From PALSA-607 sp036510735 (GTDB lineage Bacteria; Actinomycetota; Actinomycetes; Acidothermales; Acidothermaceae), in NCBI GenBank assembly GCA_036510735.1, contig DATCDK010000014.1, positions 1-35,241 on the forward strand: a stretch of DNA of 35,241 nt. The letters run 5' to 3'. The notes under the pieces are model-generated. The model was not told the origin of the DNA. It did not search any database and saw nothing but the letters and a program-made list of their open reading frames with translations. Made by a program: the position numbers and the translations under genes. How positions within the stretch are numbered: the stretch's first letter is position 1; the number at the start of each line of letters is the position of its first letter. This document shows, in pieces, positions 10,047-18,039 of the stretch.

Positions 10047-10610
10047 TCAGACGATGAACAGCGACTGGACCTGCGCGTCGGTCGGTGTCCACTGTCCCGA
10101 GTTGTTGCGCTGATCGGTCAACGCCGTTCTCCCTGCGAGTGCGCTCAGCTCGATCAGAAACGACAACCCAACCGTCGTCCCGCCTGCTTGTGCTACCAGG
10201 TCGAGAGCGGCCAGCGCTGTCCCACCGGTTGCGAGCACGTCGTCGACGATGAGCACCCGCTCCCCTGGCGCGAACGCGTCGCGATGCACCTCGATGCTGG
10301 CGGTGGCGTACTCGAGGGCGTAGCTGGTCTCGAACGTCTGGTAGGGCAGCTTTCCCTTCTTGCGCATGGGAACGAAGCCGGCGCCAAGGTGGTACGCGAC
10401 CGGCGCCGCGAGAATGAACCCGCGCGCTTCAATGCCGGCGACTTTGTCGACGCTGCCAGGCGCATGCTGGCCGACCAGCGCGTCGACGATCGCCGCGAAT
10501 GCTGCGGCATCTGCCAGCAGCGGCGTGATGTCCTTGAACAGGATGCCTGGGCTCGGGTAGTCGGGAACGTCGCGGACGAAGCCGCGAATCAGTTCCTCGA
10601 CGCTGCTCAT
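10047..10610 (-). CDS. apt: Adenine phosphoribosyltransferase
   Basis: A 187-residue type I phosphoribosyltransferase that converts adenine and PRPP to AMP (purine salvage). The PRPP-binding signature VLIVDDVLATGGT is at 119-131. The N-terminal FKDITPLL and the EARGFILAAPVAYHLGAGFVP segment are typical of Apt. The ATG overlaps the secF stop as ATGA. The secD-secF-apt-rel order is conserved in actinobacteria. Confidence 0.95.
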   Translation of the reverse strand: MSSVEELIRGFVRDVPDYPSPGILFKDITPLLADAAAFAAIVDALVGQHAPGSVDKVAGIEARGFILAAPVAYHLGAGFVPMRKKGKLPYQTFETSYALEYATASIEVHRDAFAPGERVLIVDDVLATGGTALAALDLVAQAGGTTVGLSFLIELSALAGRTALTDQRNNSGQWTPTDAQVQSLFIV

Positions 10611-11833
10611 CGCCGCCGTTTCTTCCCCGATGGCCGGCCGCCCTGGCGCCGCGGCGGCGTTCCGGGACGTCGGGTTGGCGATGGTGCCCGCGCGGCATTA
10701 CCGGCCGGAGGAGTGGGCTGATCGGCCTCCGGCGGGGTCGCGTCAGTTGAGTCGTCGGGCGACGTCGGACGATCCTGCACGGCCGTCGCCGTGCCGCCAC
10801 CGGCGCTGGTCACGCTGCCGCCGGCCGATGCGACTGCAGCCGCGGGCCGAGCCGACGAGCCGGTACGTGCCGCCACTCGCTTCGACAAGGCGATGTATTG
10901 CGGCTCGCGCTCCTTGAAGAGCACCAGCAGCGGGGTCGCGATGAAGATCGACGAGTAACTTCCGGTGGCGAGACCGATGAAGAGTGCGAGCGCGAGGTCC
11001 TTCAGCGATCCGGCGCCGAGCAAACCGGCGCCAACGAAGAGCAGCGAGGCCACGGGCAGCAGCGCGATGACGGATGTGTTGATGGACCGGACCAACGTCT
11101 GGTTGACCGCCAGGTTGGCTGCCTGGGCGTAGGTGTAGCGACTGCCGCCCGCGATGGGCCCAGTATTTTCTCGAACCTTGTCGAAGACCACGACGGTGTC
11201 ATAGAGCGAGTATCCGAGGATCGTCAGCAGACCAATGACGGTCGACGGTGACACCTCGAACCCGACGAGCGCATAGATGCCGACCGTGATGATGAGGTCG
11301 TGGATCAGGGCGATGATCGCGGCCGCGGCCATCTTCCACTCGTAGCGCAGCGACAGGTAGACGATGATCGCGAGCAAGAAGATGATCAGGCTCTCGACGG
11401 CCTTATTGGTGATCTGTGAACCCCAACTCGAGCCGACCGTCTCAAGCGATACCTGCTGCGACGTCACCTGGAAATGGGACGTGATCGCGTCGGTGACCTT
11501 CGTAATCTCGTCCTGGCTCAGCACCTTGCTTTCAACCTCGTAGTTCGCGCCGCCGACTCCGACGTTCGACAGACGCTGCACGACGGGCGACGTGACCCCG
11601 GCCGCAGTCGTGACGTCAGTGACTTGGCTGACCGAGAAGCCCTTATCGGGGAAGGTGAACTGAGTGCCGCCCTTGAACTCCAGGCTCAGGCTGAGCCCGC
11701 GCGTGGCGAGCCCGATCAGGCCGATCACCATGACAACGGTCGATAGCAGTACCCATCGCCGCCACTTGCCGACGAACTCATACGACGCTTGGCCGGTGTA
11801 GAGTTGGTGGCCGATCGTGCCGAGGCGGCTCAT
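10607..11833 (-). CDS. secF: Protein-export membrane protein SecF
   Basis: A 408-residue RND-type membrane protein that works with SecD and YajC to drive late steps of Sec translocation using the proton gradient. The first TM segment lies near residues 25-45. The periplasmic P1 domain begins with SLEFKGGTQFTF, and the TM core includes the family motif TILGYSLYDTVVVFDKVREN near residue 215. From about residue 325 the sequence is an extra cytoplasmic tail rich in Pro, Thr and Ala, ending in a very basic stretch (SGKKRRR). One base separates it from secD. Confidence 0.96.
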   Translation of the reverse strand: MSRLGTIGHQLYTGQASYEFVGKWRRWVLLSTVVMVIGLIGLATRGLSLSLEFKGGTQFTFPDKGFSVSQVTDVTTAAGVTSPVVQRLSNVGVGGANYEVESKVLSQDEITKVTDAITSHFQVTSQQVSLETVGSSWGSQITNKAVESLIIFLLAIIVYLSLRYEWKMAAAAIIALIHDLIITVGIYALVGFEVSPSTVIGLLTILGYSLYDTVVVFDKVRENTGPIAGGSRYTYAQAANLAVNQTLVRSINTSVIALLPVASLLFVGAGLLGAGSLKDLALALFIGLATGSYSSIFIATPLLVLFKEREPQYIALSKRVAARTGSSARPAAAVASAGGSVTSAGGGTATAVQDRPTSPDDSTDATPPEADQPTPPAGNAARAPSPTRRPGTPPRRQGGRPSGKKRRR

Positions 11834-11834
11834 G

Positions 11835-13673
11835 TCAGACCTTCCTGGCCGGCGTCACGCGCCGCGCAGTCGACGTCGCGGGTCGCAGGCGATCGACGCC
11901 TAGGCGCGCCGCATCAAGACCCGACAAGGGGTGTCCGTCGCCGAAGAACTTCGTCTTCGCCAGCGCCGTCATGAGTGGCTTCGTGAACAGGAACACGACC
12001 ACCAGGTCGACCACTGTCGAAAGACCGAGGGTGAACGCGAACCCGCGTACATCGCCGATGGCGAGCAGATACAAGATGACAGACGCGATCAACGAGACGA
12101 CGTCGGCCGAGATGATGGTTCGGCGAGCACGAACCCAGCCGCGTTCGACAGACGTTCGCAACGAGTTGCCGTCGCGGACTTCGTCGCGTAATCGTTCGAA
12201 GAACACGACAAAGGAGTCGGCTGTCACACCGATGGCGACGATCAATCCGGCGATGCCCGCGAGCGTCAGGGTGTAGCTGATTGCCTTCCCGAGCAAGACG
12301 ATGATCGGGTACTGGATAGCGGCCGACAGCGCGAGGCTGGTGACGGTCACGAAGGACAAACCGCGGTAGTAGAAGAACGAATAGAACAGCACGAGCACGA
12401 GCCCGATGCCACCGGCGAGAAGGCCAGCCTTCAGTTCGTTGCTACCAAGGGTCGCCGAAATCGTCTGCGCCGTCTGCTGCACGAATGCCAGCGGCAACGC
12501 GCCGTACTTCAAGACGTCCGCAAGGTTCGACGCCGTCTTGTGCGTGAAGGTCCCGGTGATCTGGGTCGGGCCGACGATGGCGCCCTGAATGACCTCAGCA
12601 GAGAACACATTCGAGTCAAGGACGATGGCGGTCGCGGTGCCCACGTGCGACGTTGTGAACTTGGCCCACGTGTTGGCCGCACCAGACTTGAAGGTGAGCT
12701 GCACATCCCACTGGGTGCCGGTCTGCGTGTCGAGCTGCGCCGACGCCGTCGAGACGTCCTTGCCCAGAATCAAGGTCGGGTGCAGCAAGTACTTGAAGTA
12801 GACCGTTGAGCCGTCGGGGTTGCCGCAGGTGACAAGGAACTTGGTTGGATCGTCGACCCGCAGGCCGCCTTGCTGGTTGGCCGGCAGCGAGCAGTCGAGC
12901 TTCGCGTATGCCGCGAGCTCTGCCGCAGACGGCGTTGTCTCGGGCGCCGCAGTTCCCGTGCTTGGCGAGGCGGACGCCGACGGGCTGGGCGAGGCGACCG
13001 GCGAGGCCGCTGTTACCGCAGACGCCGCAGCTGACGGTGACGCGGACGCGGACGCGGGAGCCGCACTAGCCGCCGCTCGCACGAACCCAGCGGGCTGGGC
13101 GTGGACGGCCGACGTGCCACCAGGGACGCCGCGCGCCTGCGGACTGGACGACGGAGCGGCGGACGGGGACGGCGAGGCGGACGGGGACGTCGAAGCGGAC
13201 GGCGTCGGGGTAGCCGACGGCGACACCGAGGGCGACACCGACGGGGTCACTGTCGGTGTCTGCGAGGTGGTGTCCTGGATATCGGTCCCGGTGAGCCCGG
13301 TGTCACTGGTCTCATATACCTGCCTGATGCTCAGCAGCGCAGTCTCGCCGATGTTCTTCAGCACGCCCGAGGTGTCCTTGCCGGGCACCGAGATGACGAT
13401 GTTCTTGCCCTCGAGCTTCACCTCGGCACTGCTGACGCCAAGGCTGTTGACCCGGTTCGCCAGGATGTTCTTGGCCGTGTTGAGGTCGCCGTTCGTGACC
13501 TTGACACCCGTCGTCGACTTCGGCTCCAGGGTGACCGTGGTGCCGCCGCGCAGGTCGAGGCCCAGCGCCGGCGAGTACCGACCACCTAGCGCCATCAGCC
13601 CGTAGAGCACGGCAAGAAGCAGTAGGACCAGCAACAGGGGACGCCCTGAACTGGACCTCTTGGCAGGTGGCAC
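11835..13673 (-). CDS. secD: Protein-export membrane protein SecD
   Basis: A 612-residue partner of SecF. The first TM segment is near residues 12-31, followed by the SecD signature LGLDLRGGTTVTLE. The C-terminal RND core contains AGIAGLIVAIGVTADSFVVF, with the functionally important Asp. Between about residues 138 and 252 the periplasmic P1 domain carries a long Ser/Pro/Ala/Thr insertion of over 100 residues (SPSVSPSATPTPSA-type repeats). This is much longer than the equivalent linker in better known SecD proteins. The start is GTG at 13673 with GGGAG upstream. Confidence 0.96.
   Translation of the reverse strand: MPPAKRSSSGRPLLLVLLLLAVLYGLMALGGRYSPALGLDLRGGTTVTLEPKSTTGVKVTNGDLNTAKNILANRVNSLGVSSAEVKLEGKNIVISVPGKDTSGVLKNIGETALLSIRQVYETSDTGLTGTDIQDTTSQTPTVTPSVSPSVSPSATPTPSASTSPSASPSPSAAPSSSPQARGVPGGTSAVHAQPAGFVRAAASAAPASASASPSAAASAVTAASPVASPSPSASASPSTGTAAPETTPSAAELAAYAKLDCSLPANQQGGLRVDDPTKFLVTCGNPDGSTVYFKYLLHPTLILGKDVSTASAQLDTQTGTQWDVQLTFKSGAANTWAKFTTSHVGTATAIVLDSNVFSAEVIQGAIVGPTQITGTFTHKTASNLADVLKYGALPLAFVQQTAQTISATLGSNELKAGLLAGGIGLVLVLFYSFFYYRGLSFVTVTSLALSAAIQYPIIVLLGKAISYTLTLAGIAGLIVAIGVTADSFVVFFERLRDEVRDGNSLRTSVERGWVRARRTIISADVVSLIASVILYLLAIGDVRGFAFTLGLSTVVDLVVVFLFTKPLMTALAKTKFFGDGHPLSGLDAARLGVDRLRPATSTARRVTPARKV
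12918..13262. repeat. Low-complexity Ser/Pro/Ala coding stretch in secD
   Basis: About 345 bases of GC-rich degenerate repeats encoding the extracytoplasmic linker of SecD. Open frames on the opposite strand through this stretch are by-products of the composition. Confidence 0.75.
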
Positions 13674-13808
13674 CTGAAATCTCCCTGTCAGACCTACGGA
13701 CTGCTTACGGACACTGCGAGCGTCTAGGTACTGCCGAACACCACATTGTTGCAGCGGAACGCCCGGACCGCCGTCGAGGCGTGCCCGCGCCGGGTCGGAT
13801 CAGCCGGG

Positions 13809-14243
13809 TTAGGCCTGAGGAACGGGCCCCGAACCAGTGTCGTTCCCCTGATGATCTTCGCGATTCGAGGGTCGTGCCACCTCGTCGGCCGGCGCGGCAT
13901 CGTGACCGTCATGGTCGTGACCGTCATGGCCGTCGTGGCCGTCGTCCTCGTCGTCCTCGTATTCATCGTCGTCCAGGTCATCCGGGTCGACCAGGTCTGG
14001 CACTACCCGAAGCACCGCCGCCTTCGCGAACCGAAGATGGACGCCCTCAGCGGCCTCAATGATGATCGTGTCGGTCTCGATCTCGACGACGATGCCGTAG
14101 AGACCCGAGGTGAGCAGCACCCGGCTGCCCGGCTCGACCGCACGCTGCAGTGCCGCGGCCTGCCGGCGCTTCCTGCCCTGCGGCAAGATCAGCACCACGT
14201 AGACGACGACGAAGAACAGCACTGGCAGCGCGAAGTTCTTCAC
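13809..14243 (-). CDS. yajC: Preprotein translocase subunit YajC with acidic His-rich tail
   Basis: A 144-residue Sec accessory subunit. One N-terminal TM segment (about 4-20), then the YajC core with LPQGRKRRQ and VEPGSRVLLTSGLYGIVVEI (36-55). The C-terminal third is an unusual tail. Residues 86-115 are mostly Asp, Glu, His and Gly, with repeated DGHD units, and could bind divalent metal ions. The start is GTG at 14243 with AAAGG about 7 bases upstream. It is the first of the yajC-secD-secF genes. A 135-base gap separates it from secD. Confidence 0.93.
   Translation of the reverse strand: MKNFALPVLFFVVVYVVLILPQGRKRRQAAALQRAVEPGSRVLLTSGLYGIVVEIETDTIIIEAAEGVHLRFAKAAVLRVVPDLVDPDDLDDDEYEDDEDDGHDGHDGHDHDGHDAAPADEVARPSNREDHQGNDTGSGPVPQA
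13899..13988. repeat. In-frame DGHD repeat region of yajC
   Basis: Repeated GTCATGGTCGTG-like units encode the Asp/His-rich tail (residues 86-115 of YajC). The unit is a multiple of three, so the reading frame is kept. Confidence 0.75.
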
Positions 14244-14340
14244 GAACTACCTTTCGAGCAACTCATCGCGGAGGGCTCCGCGGCGACGTGGGCGGGGCAG
14301 GGCGGGTCAAGCACGCGCGGCTGCCTGCGCCGCGCCGCGA

Positions 14341-14346
14341 AGTCTA
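14341..14346 (-). promoter_or_regulatory. Candidate -10 element TAGACT for yajC
   Basis: TAGACT on the minus strand in the 117-base gap between ruvB and yajC, about 98 bases upstream of the yajC GTG. It supports a separate promoter for the sec genes; no clear -35 is seen. Confidence 0.35.
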
Positions 14347-14360
14347 TGCTGTCCGGCTTA

Positions 14361-15488
14361 TCAGCCTTGCGCGTCGTCGACGTCTTCGAACAGGGTGGCC
14401 GCAGCGACTGCCCCCAGCGAGCCGACCGGTGGCACCAGCCCCAGGTGGCGCCAGCCGGCCGCGGTCGCGACCCGGCCACGCGGCGTCCGGACGATGAACC
14501 CGGCCCTGAAGAGGAACGGTTCGGCGACCTCTTCGACAGTCTCAGGCTCTTCGCCGACCGCAATCGCCACGGTCGAGAGCCCGACAGGGCCGCCTCCGAA
14601 CCGCTTCACCAAGGCCTCGAGCACCGCGCGGTCGAGCCTGTCGAGCCCGAGCGCGTCGACCTCATAGACCGCGAGCGCCGCCTCGGCAACCTCGCGGGTC
14701 ACGACGCCATCGGCGCGTACCTCGGCGAAATCGCGGACCCGGCGCAGCAGCCGGTTCGCGATGCGCGGCGTCCCGCGCGAACGGCCGGCGATCTCTGCGC
14801 CACCTTCGGCCATCAGCCGGACGTCGAGCAGGCCGGCTGATCGGTTCAGCACCCGCTCGAGTTCGGCCGGTGCGTAGAAGTCCATATGCCCGCTGAACCC
14901 GAATCGGTCACGCAGCGGGCCGGGCAGCAGACCCGCGCGTGTCGTCGCCCCGACCAACGTGAACGGTGCGAGGTCGAGCGGGATTGCGCTCGCGCCAGGA
15001 CCCTTGCCGACGATGACGTCGACCCGGAAATCCTCCATCGCCATGTAGAGCATTTCCTCCGCAGGCCGCGACATCCGATGGATCTCGTCGAGGAACAGCA
15101 CCTCGCCCTCAGTGAGCTGCGTGAGGACGGCGGCAAGGTCGCCGGCGTGCTGAATCGCGGGACCACTGGTGATGCGCAGGGGCGCATTCATCTCGGCAGC
15201 GATGATCATGGCCAGGGTTGTCTTGCCGAGACCGGGAGATCCGGACAGCAGCACGTGGTCGGCTGGGCGACCGCGCCGCCGCGCGCCGTCGAGGATCAGT
15301 GACAGTTGTTCGCGCACCCGCTCCTGGCCGACAAACTCCCCCAGGTTGCGCGGGCGCAGTGCAGCGTCGACCAACCGGTCTTCAACATCCGAGCGCGGGT
15401 CGACCAAATCGGTACCGTCGACGACCTCGATGCTGTCGACGATCTCGAGGCCGTCGGCGCGCACATCGGCAGGTGATTGTTCGGTCAT
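14361..15488 (-). CDS. ruvB: Holliday junction ATP-dependent DNA helicase RuvB
   Basis: A 375-residue AAA+ motor that drives branch migration of Holliday junctions with RuvA. Walker A is GSPGLGKT (83-90, with Ser in place of the usual Pro) and Walker B is LFLDEIHRMS (131-140). The arginine-finger region is near GATTRAGLLPGPLRDRFG. The C-terminal winged helix has EPFLFRAGFIVRTPRGRVAT. About 40 acidic residues precede the conserved LRPRNLGEFVGQ start of the family, so the N-terminus is extended. The ATG overlaps ruvA as ATGA. Confidence 0.97.
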   Translation of the reverse strand: MTEQSPADVRADGLEIVDSIEVVDGTDLVDPRSDVEDRLVDAALRPRNLGEFVGQERVREQLSLILDGARRRGRPADHVLLSGSPGLGKTTLAMIIAAEMNAPLRITSGPAIQHAGDLAAVLTQLTEGEVLFLDEIHRMSRPAEEMLYMAMEDFRVDVIVGKGPGASAIPLDLAPFTLVGATTRAGLLPGPLRDRFGFSGHMDFYAPAELERVLNRSAGLLDVRLMAEGGAEIAGRSRGTPRIANRLLRRVRDFAEVRADGVVTREVAEAALAVYEVDALGLDRLDRAVLEALVKRFGGGPVGLSTVAIAVGEEPETVEEVAEPFLFRAGFIVRTPRGRVATAAGWRHLGLVPPVGSLGAVAAATLFEDVDDAQG

Positions 15489-16111
15489 ACGCGTGCCCCG
15501 CCGAGTGAGCGCAACGCCTGTCGCAGCAGCACCCCGACATCAGGCGCGTCCCCGGCCACCACCATGGCGTCGGCATCGCCGGCGACCGCCTGCACCGCGT
15601 CGTCCGCCTCGCGAACGGAATAGCCGAGACCCAGCAGCGCCCCGTGCACGCTCTCGCGCCAACTCGCGCTGCTGCCACCCGGCAGAACGACAACGTCCTC
15701 GGTCAGCGTCGCGCCGGCGAGCTTGTCCTTGAGTTCGAGGACGATGCGCTGCGCAGTCTTGCGGCCGATGCCGGGCACCAGCGACAGCGTCGCGAAGTCG
15801 TCGGTGGCAACCGCTCGTCGCAGCGCGGACGGCGGATGGACGCCGAGCATGGCTTGGGCCAGTCGTGGTCCGACACCGGTCGCCGTCTGAAGCAATTCGA
15901 AGACCATTCGCTCGTCGTCGTCGGCGAATCCGTAGAGCGTCAACGAGTCTTCGCGCACGACCAGCGACGTCGCGAACCGCGCGGATTCACCGACTCGCAC
16001 CCGCGAGATCGCCGTCGGCGCGCAGTAGACCTGAAGCCCAAAACCACCGACCTCGACGACGACGGAGTCAGGGGCAATCGACGCGACTCGACCTGCGACG
16101 AACGCGATCAT
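15485..16111 (-). CDS. ruvA: Holliday junction branch-migration protein RuvA
   Basis: A 208-residue protein that binds the four-way junction as a tetramer and loads RuvB. The N-terminal OB domain starts MIAFVAGRVASIAPDSVVVE. The helix-hairpin-helix region carries LVPGIGRKTAQRIVLELKDK (about 113-132). The C-terminal domain III (SVREADDAVQAV) contacts RuvB. It overlaps both ruvC and ruvB by four bases (ATGA), so the three ruv genes are coupled. Confidence 0.97.
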   Translation of the reverse strand: MIAFVAGRVASIAPDSVVVEVGGFGLQVYCAPTAISRVRVGESARFATSLVVREDSLTLYGFADDDERMVFELLQTATGVGPRLAQAMLGVHPPSALRRAVATDDFATLSLVPGIGRKTAQRIVLELKDKLAGATLTEDVVVLPGGSSASWRESVHGALLGLGYSVREADDAVQAVAGDADAMVVAGDAPDVGVLLRQALRSLGGARV

Positions 16112-16677
16112 CGGCTACTCCCAGTACGTATCGCTGCCCCATTCATCGTGCTGCGCCGCTCTGCAGCCTCGAGCGCAATGCTCACCTTGGCACTTGCGGC
16201 GCCGCGCCACACCTCGCAAATCGCCAGCGCAAGGGCGTCGGTCGCGTCCGCCGGGGCAACCAAGCCGGGAGTCGCCAGCAACTTGCGGACCATGAACGCC
16301 ACCTGCTCCTTGCCGGCACGGCCCTGCCCGGTGACACTGGCTTTGACCTCACTGGGCGTTCGCAAGGCGACCGGAATGCCCCGACGCGCGGCGCAGGTGA
16401 TCGCGACTGCGGCGGCCTGCGCCGTGCCCATCACGGTGCGCACGTTGTGCTGGCTGAAGACGCGTTCGACCGCGATGACGTCGGGCCGGTGACGCGCGAT
16501 CCACGCCTCGAAACCGACCTCGAGGGCGAGTAGCCGCGCACCGATCTCGGCATCGGAAGGCGTCCGTAACACGTCGACCTCGACCAAGGTCACCCGGCCG
16601 CCGCCTGCGCTGTCGACGACGCCGATCCCACACCGGGTCAGCCCTGGGTCGACGCCGAGCACCCTTATCGAACGCAT
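16108..16677 (-). CDS. ruvC: Crossover junction endodeoxyribonuclease RuvC
   Basis: A 189-residue Holliday-junction resolvase when started at the ATG at 16677 (MRSIRVLGVDPGLTRCG). The frame is open to 16842, but the extra N-terminus is not RuvC-like and would pass through the palindrome. The four acidic catalytic positions are kept: Asp in GVDPGLT, Glu in AVERVFSQHN, and two Asp in ADATDALALAIC. No good Shine-Dalgarno sequence precedes the ATG. A TACGCT hexamer ends about 7 bases upstream, so leaderless transcription is possible. It begins the ruvCAB unit. Confidence 0.95.
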   Translation of the reverse strand: MRSIRVLGVDPGLTRCGIGVVDSAGGGRVTLVEVDVLRTPSDAEIGARLLALEVGFEAWIARHRPDVIAVERVFSQHNVRTVMGTAQAAAVAITCAARRGIPVALRTPSEVKASVTGQGRAGKEQVAFMVRKLLATPGLVAPADATDALALAICEVWRGAASAKVSIALEAAERRSTMNGAAIRTGSSR

Positions 16678-16804
16678 GTTCGGAAGCGTAGCGGCGCCCG
16701 CGCCCCGTTCGGCGCAGCGACGCACCGGTGCCTTCCCGTTCCCGGGTTTCGCCACTTCGCACCCTCCCCTTCCGCAGCGCACCGGTGTGGGCCTGCCCTT
16801 TCCC

Positions 16805-16874
16805 AACTTCACATCCGGTGTGGTCGCGATTTGGTCGCTCAAAGGCGGAATTCACAACCACACCGGATGTGAAG
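16805..16874. repeat. Palindromic element, copy 1 (upstream of nuclease gene)
   Basis: Arms CTTCACATCCGGTGTGGT (16807-16824) and its perfect reverse complement (16857-16874) are separated by 32 bases. The inner GCGATTTG and GAATTCAC blocks are also present in copy 2. It lies in the divergent region between ruvC and the plus-strand nuclease-like gene, ending 62 bases before that gene's ATG. As it lies between divergent genes it is unlikely to be a simple terminator; it could be an operator or the end of a mobile unit. Confidence 0.9.
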
Positions 16875-16936
16875 TGCTGTGCACAGACCAAACCGATCGC
16901 GCGGTACGCGCACCTCGCGCCCTCCATCGTCGTGTC

Positions 16937-17908
16937 ATGTTCCAGGTTGCCGAGTTGCCGAAGAACGCTTCCGCGCCCCCGCTGTCGCTTGCGCGTCCGT
17001 TCACGTATGCCGACGCGATCAACGCCGGCTACACCCGCGGGCTGATCAGATATCTCGTCAGTACTGGCCGCTGGCTCGTACTCCGACGCGGCGTCTACTG
17101 CGACATCGCACTCTCGGAGCGTGCCGACCCAGTGTGGCTCCACGCGACCGCCGCATCACTCGTCATGACCGCCGGATCGGCAATAAGTCACGAAACCGCA
17201 GGCACGTTGTGCGAATTGCCAGTCGGACAGCGGCACGCGGGCTCACCAACGACCGCGCGACAACCTCCGACGATCTACCTCACCCACCCGCCCGCCTCAC
17301 GACATGCACGACGCGGGCATCCGGGGGTTATCGAGCGCGTGGCTGCGCTACCCCCGTCACATCTCGCGTACTTTCAGGGCCTCCTCATCACCGGCGCGGC
17401 ACGCACAGTCGTGGACCTCGCACGGTTCCGCCCGTACGCCGAAGGCGTCGCTATCGCCGATGCTGCGCTCCACCTGGAAATAACGACGAACGCTCAGCTC
17501 GTCGCCGTCCGGGATGCATGTCGCTCCTGGCCCGGCATCAACCGTGCCTCCAAGGTGATCGAGTTCGCCGATGGGGCTGCCGAGAGCCCGCTCGAGTCAC
17601 GCTCCAGAGTCGCCTTCGCACTTGGCGGACTGCCGACGCCCACTCTGCAAGCCGTCATTCTGCTCAGGAACGGCCGTCGCGCGCGGGTGGACTTCTTGTG
17701 GGCGGAGTGGCGGGTCATCGGGGAGGCCGACGGTCGCCTGAAGATCCAGCGTCCCGAGGACCTCTGGGCGGAGAAACTCCGGGAAGACGCCCTGCGCGAA
17801 CTGGGCTACGAAGTTGTCCGGTGGACGTGGGACGAGATCGTGAACCATCCCGAGATAGTTGTCGCTCGTATATTGCGCGCTGCTGCGCGCGCCCGACTCC
17901 GCGGCTGA
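16937..17908 (+). CDS. AbiEi-like winged-helix / DUF559 nuclease-like protein
   Basis: A 323-residue protein. I chose the ATG at 16937; the frame is open further upstream, but only through the palindrome. Residues about 20-56 (FTYADAINAGYTRGLIRYLV, then VLRRGVYCD) look like the winged-helix domain of AbiEi-type antitoxins. The C-terminal part (about 215-305) resembles DUF559/Vsr-like PD-(D/E)XK proteins. It has Glu216/Glu220, RVDFLW with Asp252, GEADGRLK with Glu263 and Lys269, and EKLREDALRELGYEVVRWTW. There is no AbiEii toxin gene beside it. It interrupts the usual yebC-ruvC neighbourhood on the opposite strand and is flanked by two related palindromes. The function is unknown; a solitary DNA-binding nuclease is the best guess. 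Confidence 0.85.
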   Translation: MFQVAELPKNASAPPLSLARPFTYADAINAGYTRGLIRYLVSTGRWLVLRRGVYCDIALSERADPVWLHATAASLVMTAGSAISHETAGTLCELPVGQRHAGSPTTARQPPTIYLTHPPASRHARRGHPGVIERVAALPPSHLAYFQGLLITGAARTVVDLARFRPYAEGVAIADAALHLEITTNAQLVAVRDACRSWPGINRASKVIEFADGAAESPLESRSRVAFALGGLPTPTLQAVILLRNGRRARVDFLWAEWRVIGEADGRLKIQRPEDLWAEKLREDALRELGYEVVRWTWDEIVNHPEIVVARILRAAARARLRG

Positions 17909-17910
17909 AG

Positions 17911-17984
17911 CAACTTCACATCCCGTGTGGTCGCGATTTGACCTCAGAGTGGCCGAATTCACGACCACACGGGATGTGAAGTTG
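17911..17984. repeat. Palindromic element, copy 2 (downstream of nuclease gene)
   Basis: A perfect 23-bp inverted repeat (17911-17933 and 17962-17984) with a 28-base spacer, starting two bases after the nuclease stop codon. The inner 70 bases (17912-17981) align without gaps to copy 1 at 59/70 identical positions, in the same orientation. The stem pair at alignment positions 13 and 60 is G-C in copy 1 and C-G here. It could double as a terminator between the convergent nuclease and yebC genes. Confidence 0.9.
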
Positions 17985-18039
17985 CGAATCGGCGGCAACG
18001 GGAAGGGCGGCGGCAGCAGGGGGTCGGGAGTCTGGGACG

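Noticed and set aside
12820..13605. Plus-strand acidic 261-residue frame opposite secD
   Set aside because: It is the reverse complement of the SecD Ser/Pro/Ala-rich region; composition is an artefact and secD is clearly the real gene.
13746..14840. Plus-strand 364-residue frame across yajC and ruvB
   Set aside because: It runs antisense through two recognised genes; its hydrophobic run mirrors the YajC Asp/His repeat.
16678..16842. N-terminal extension of RuvC through the palindrome
   Set aside because: The extra residues are not RuvC-like, and the first palindrome overlaps the frame; the family start at 16677 fits better.
16937..17908. Complete AbiE toxin-antitoxin system
   Set aside because: No AbiEii nucleotidyltransferase toxin gene is next to it; the neighbours are ruvC and yebC.
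16805..17984. Two-unit CRISPR-like repeat
   Set aside because: Only two copies 1.1 kb apart with a gene between them, long palindromes rather than short repeats with spacers, and no cas genes.
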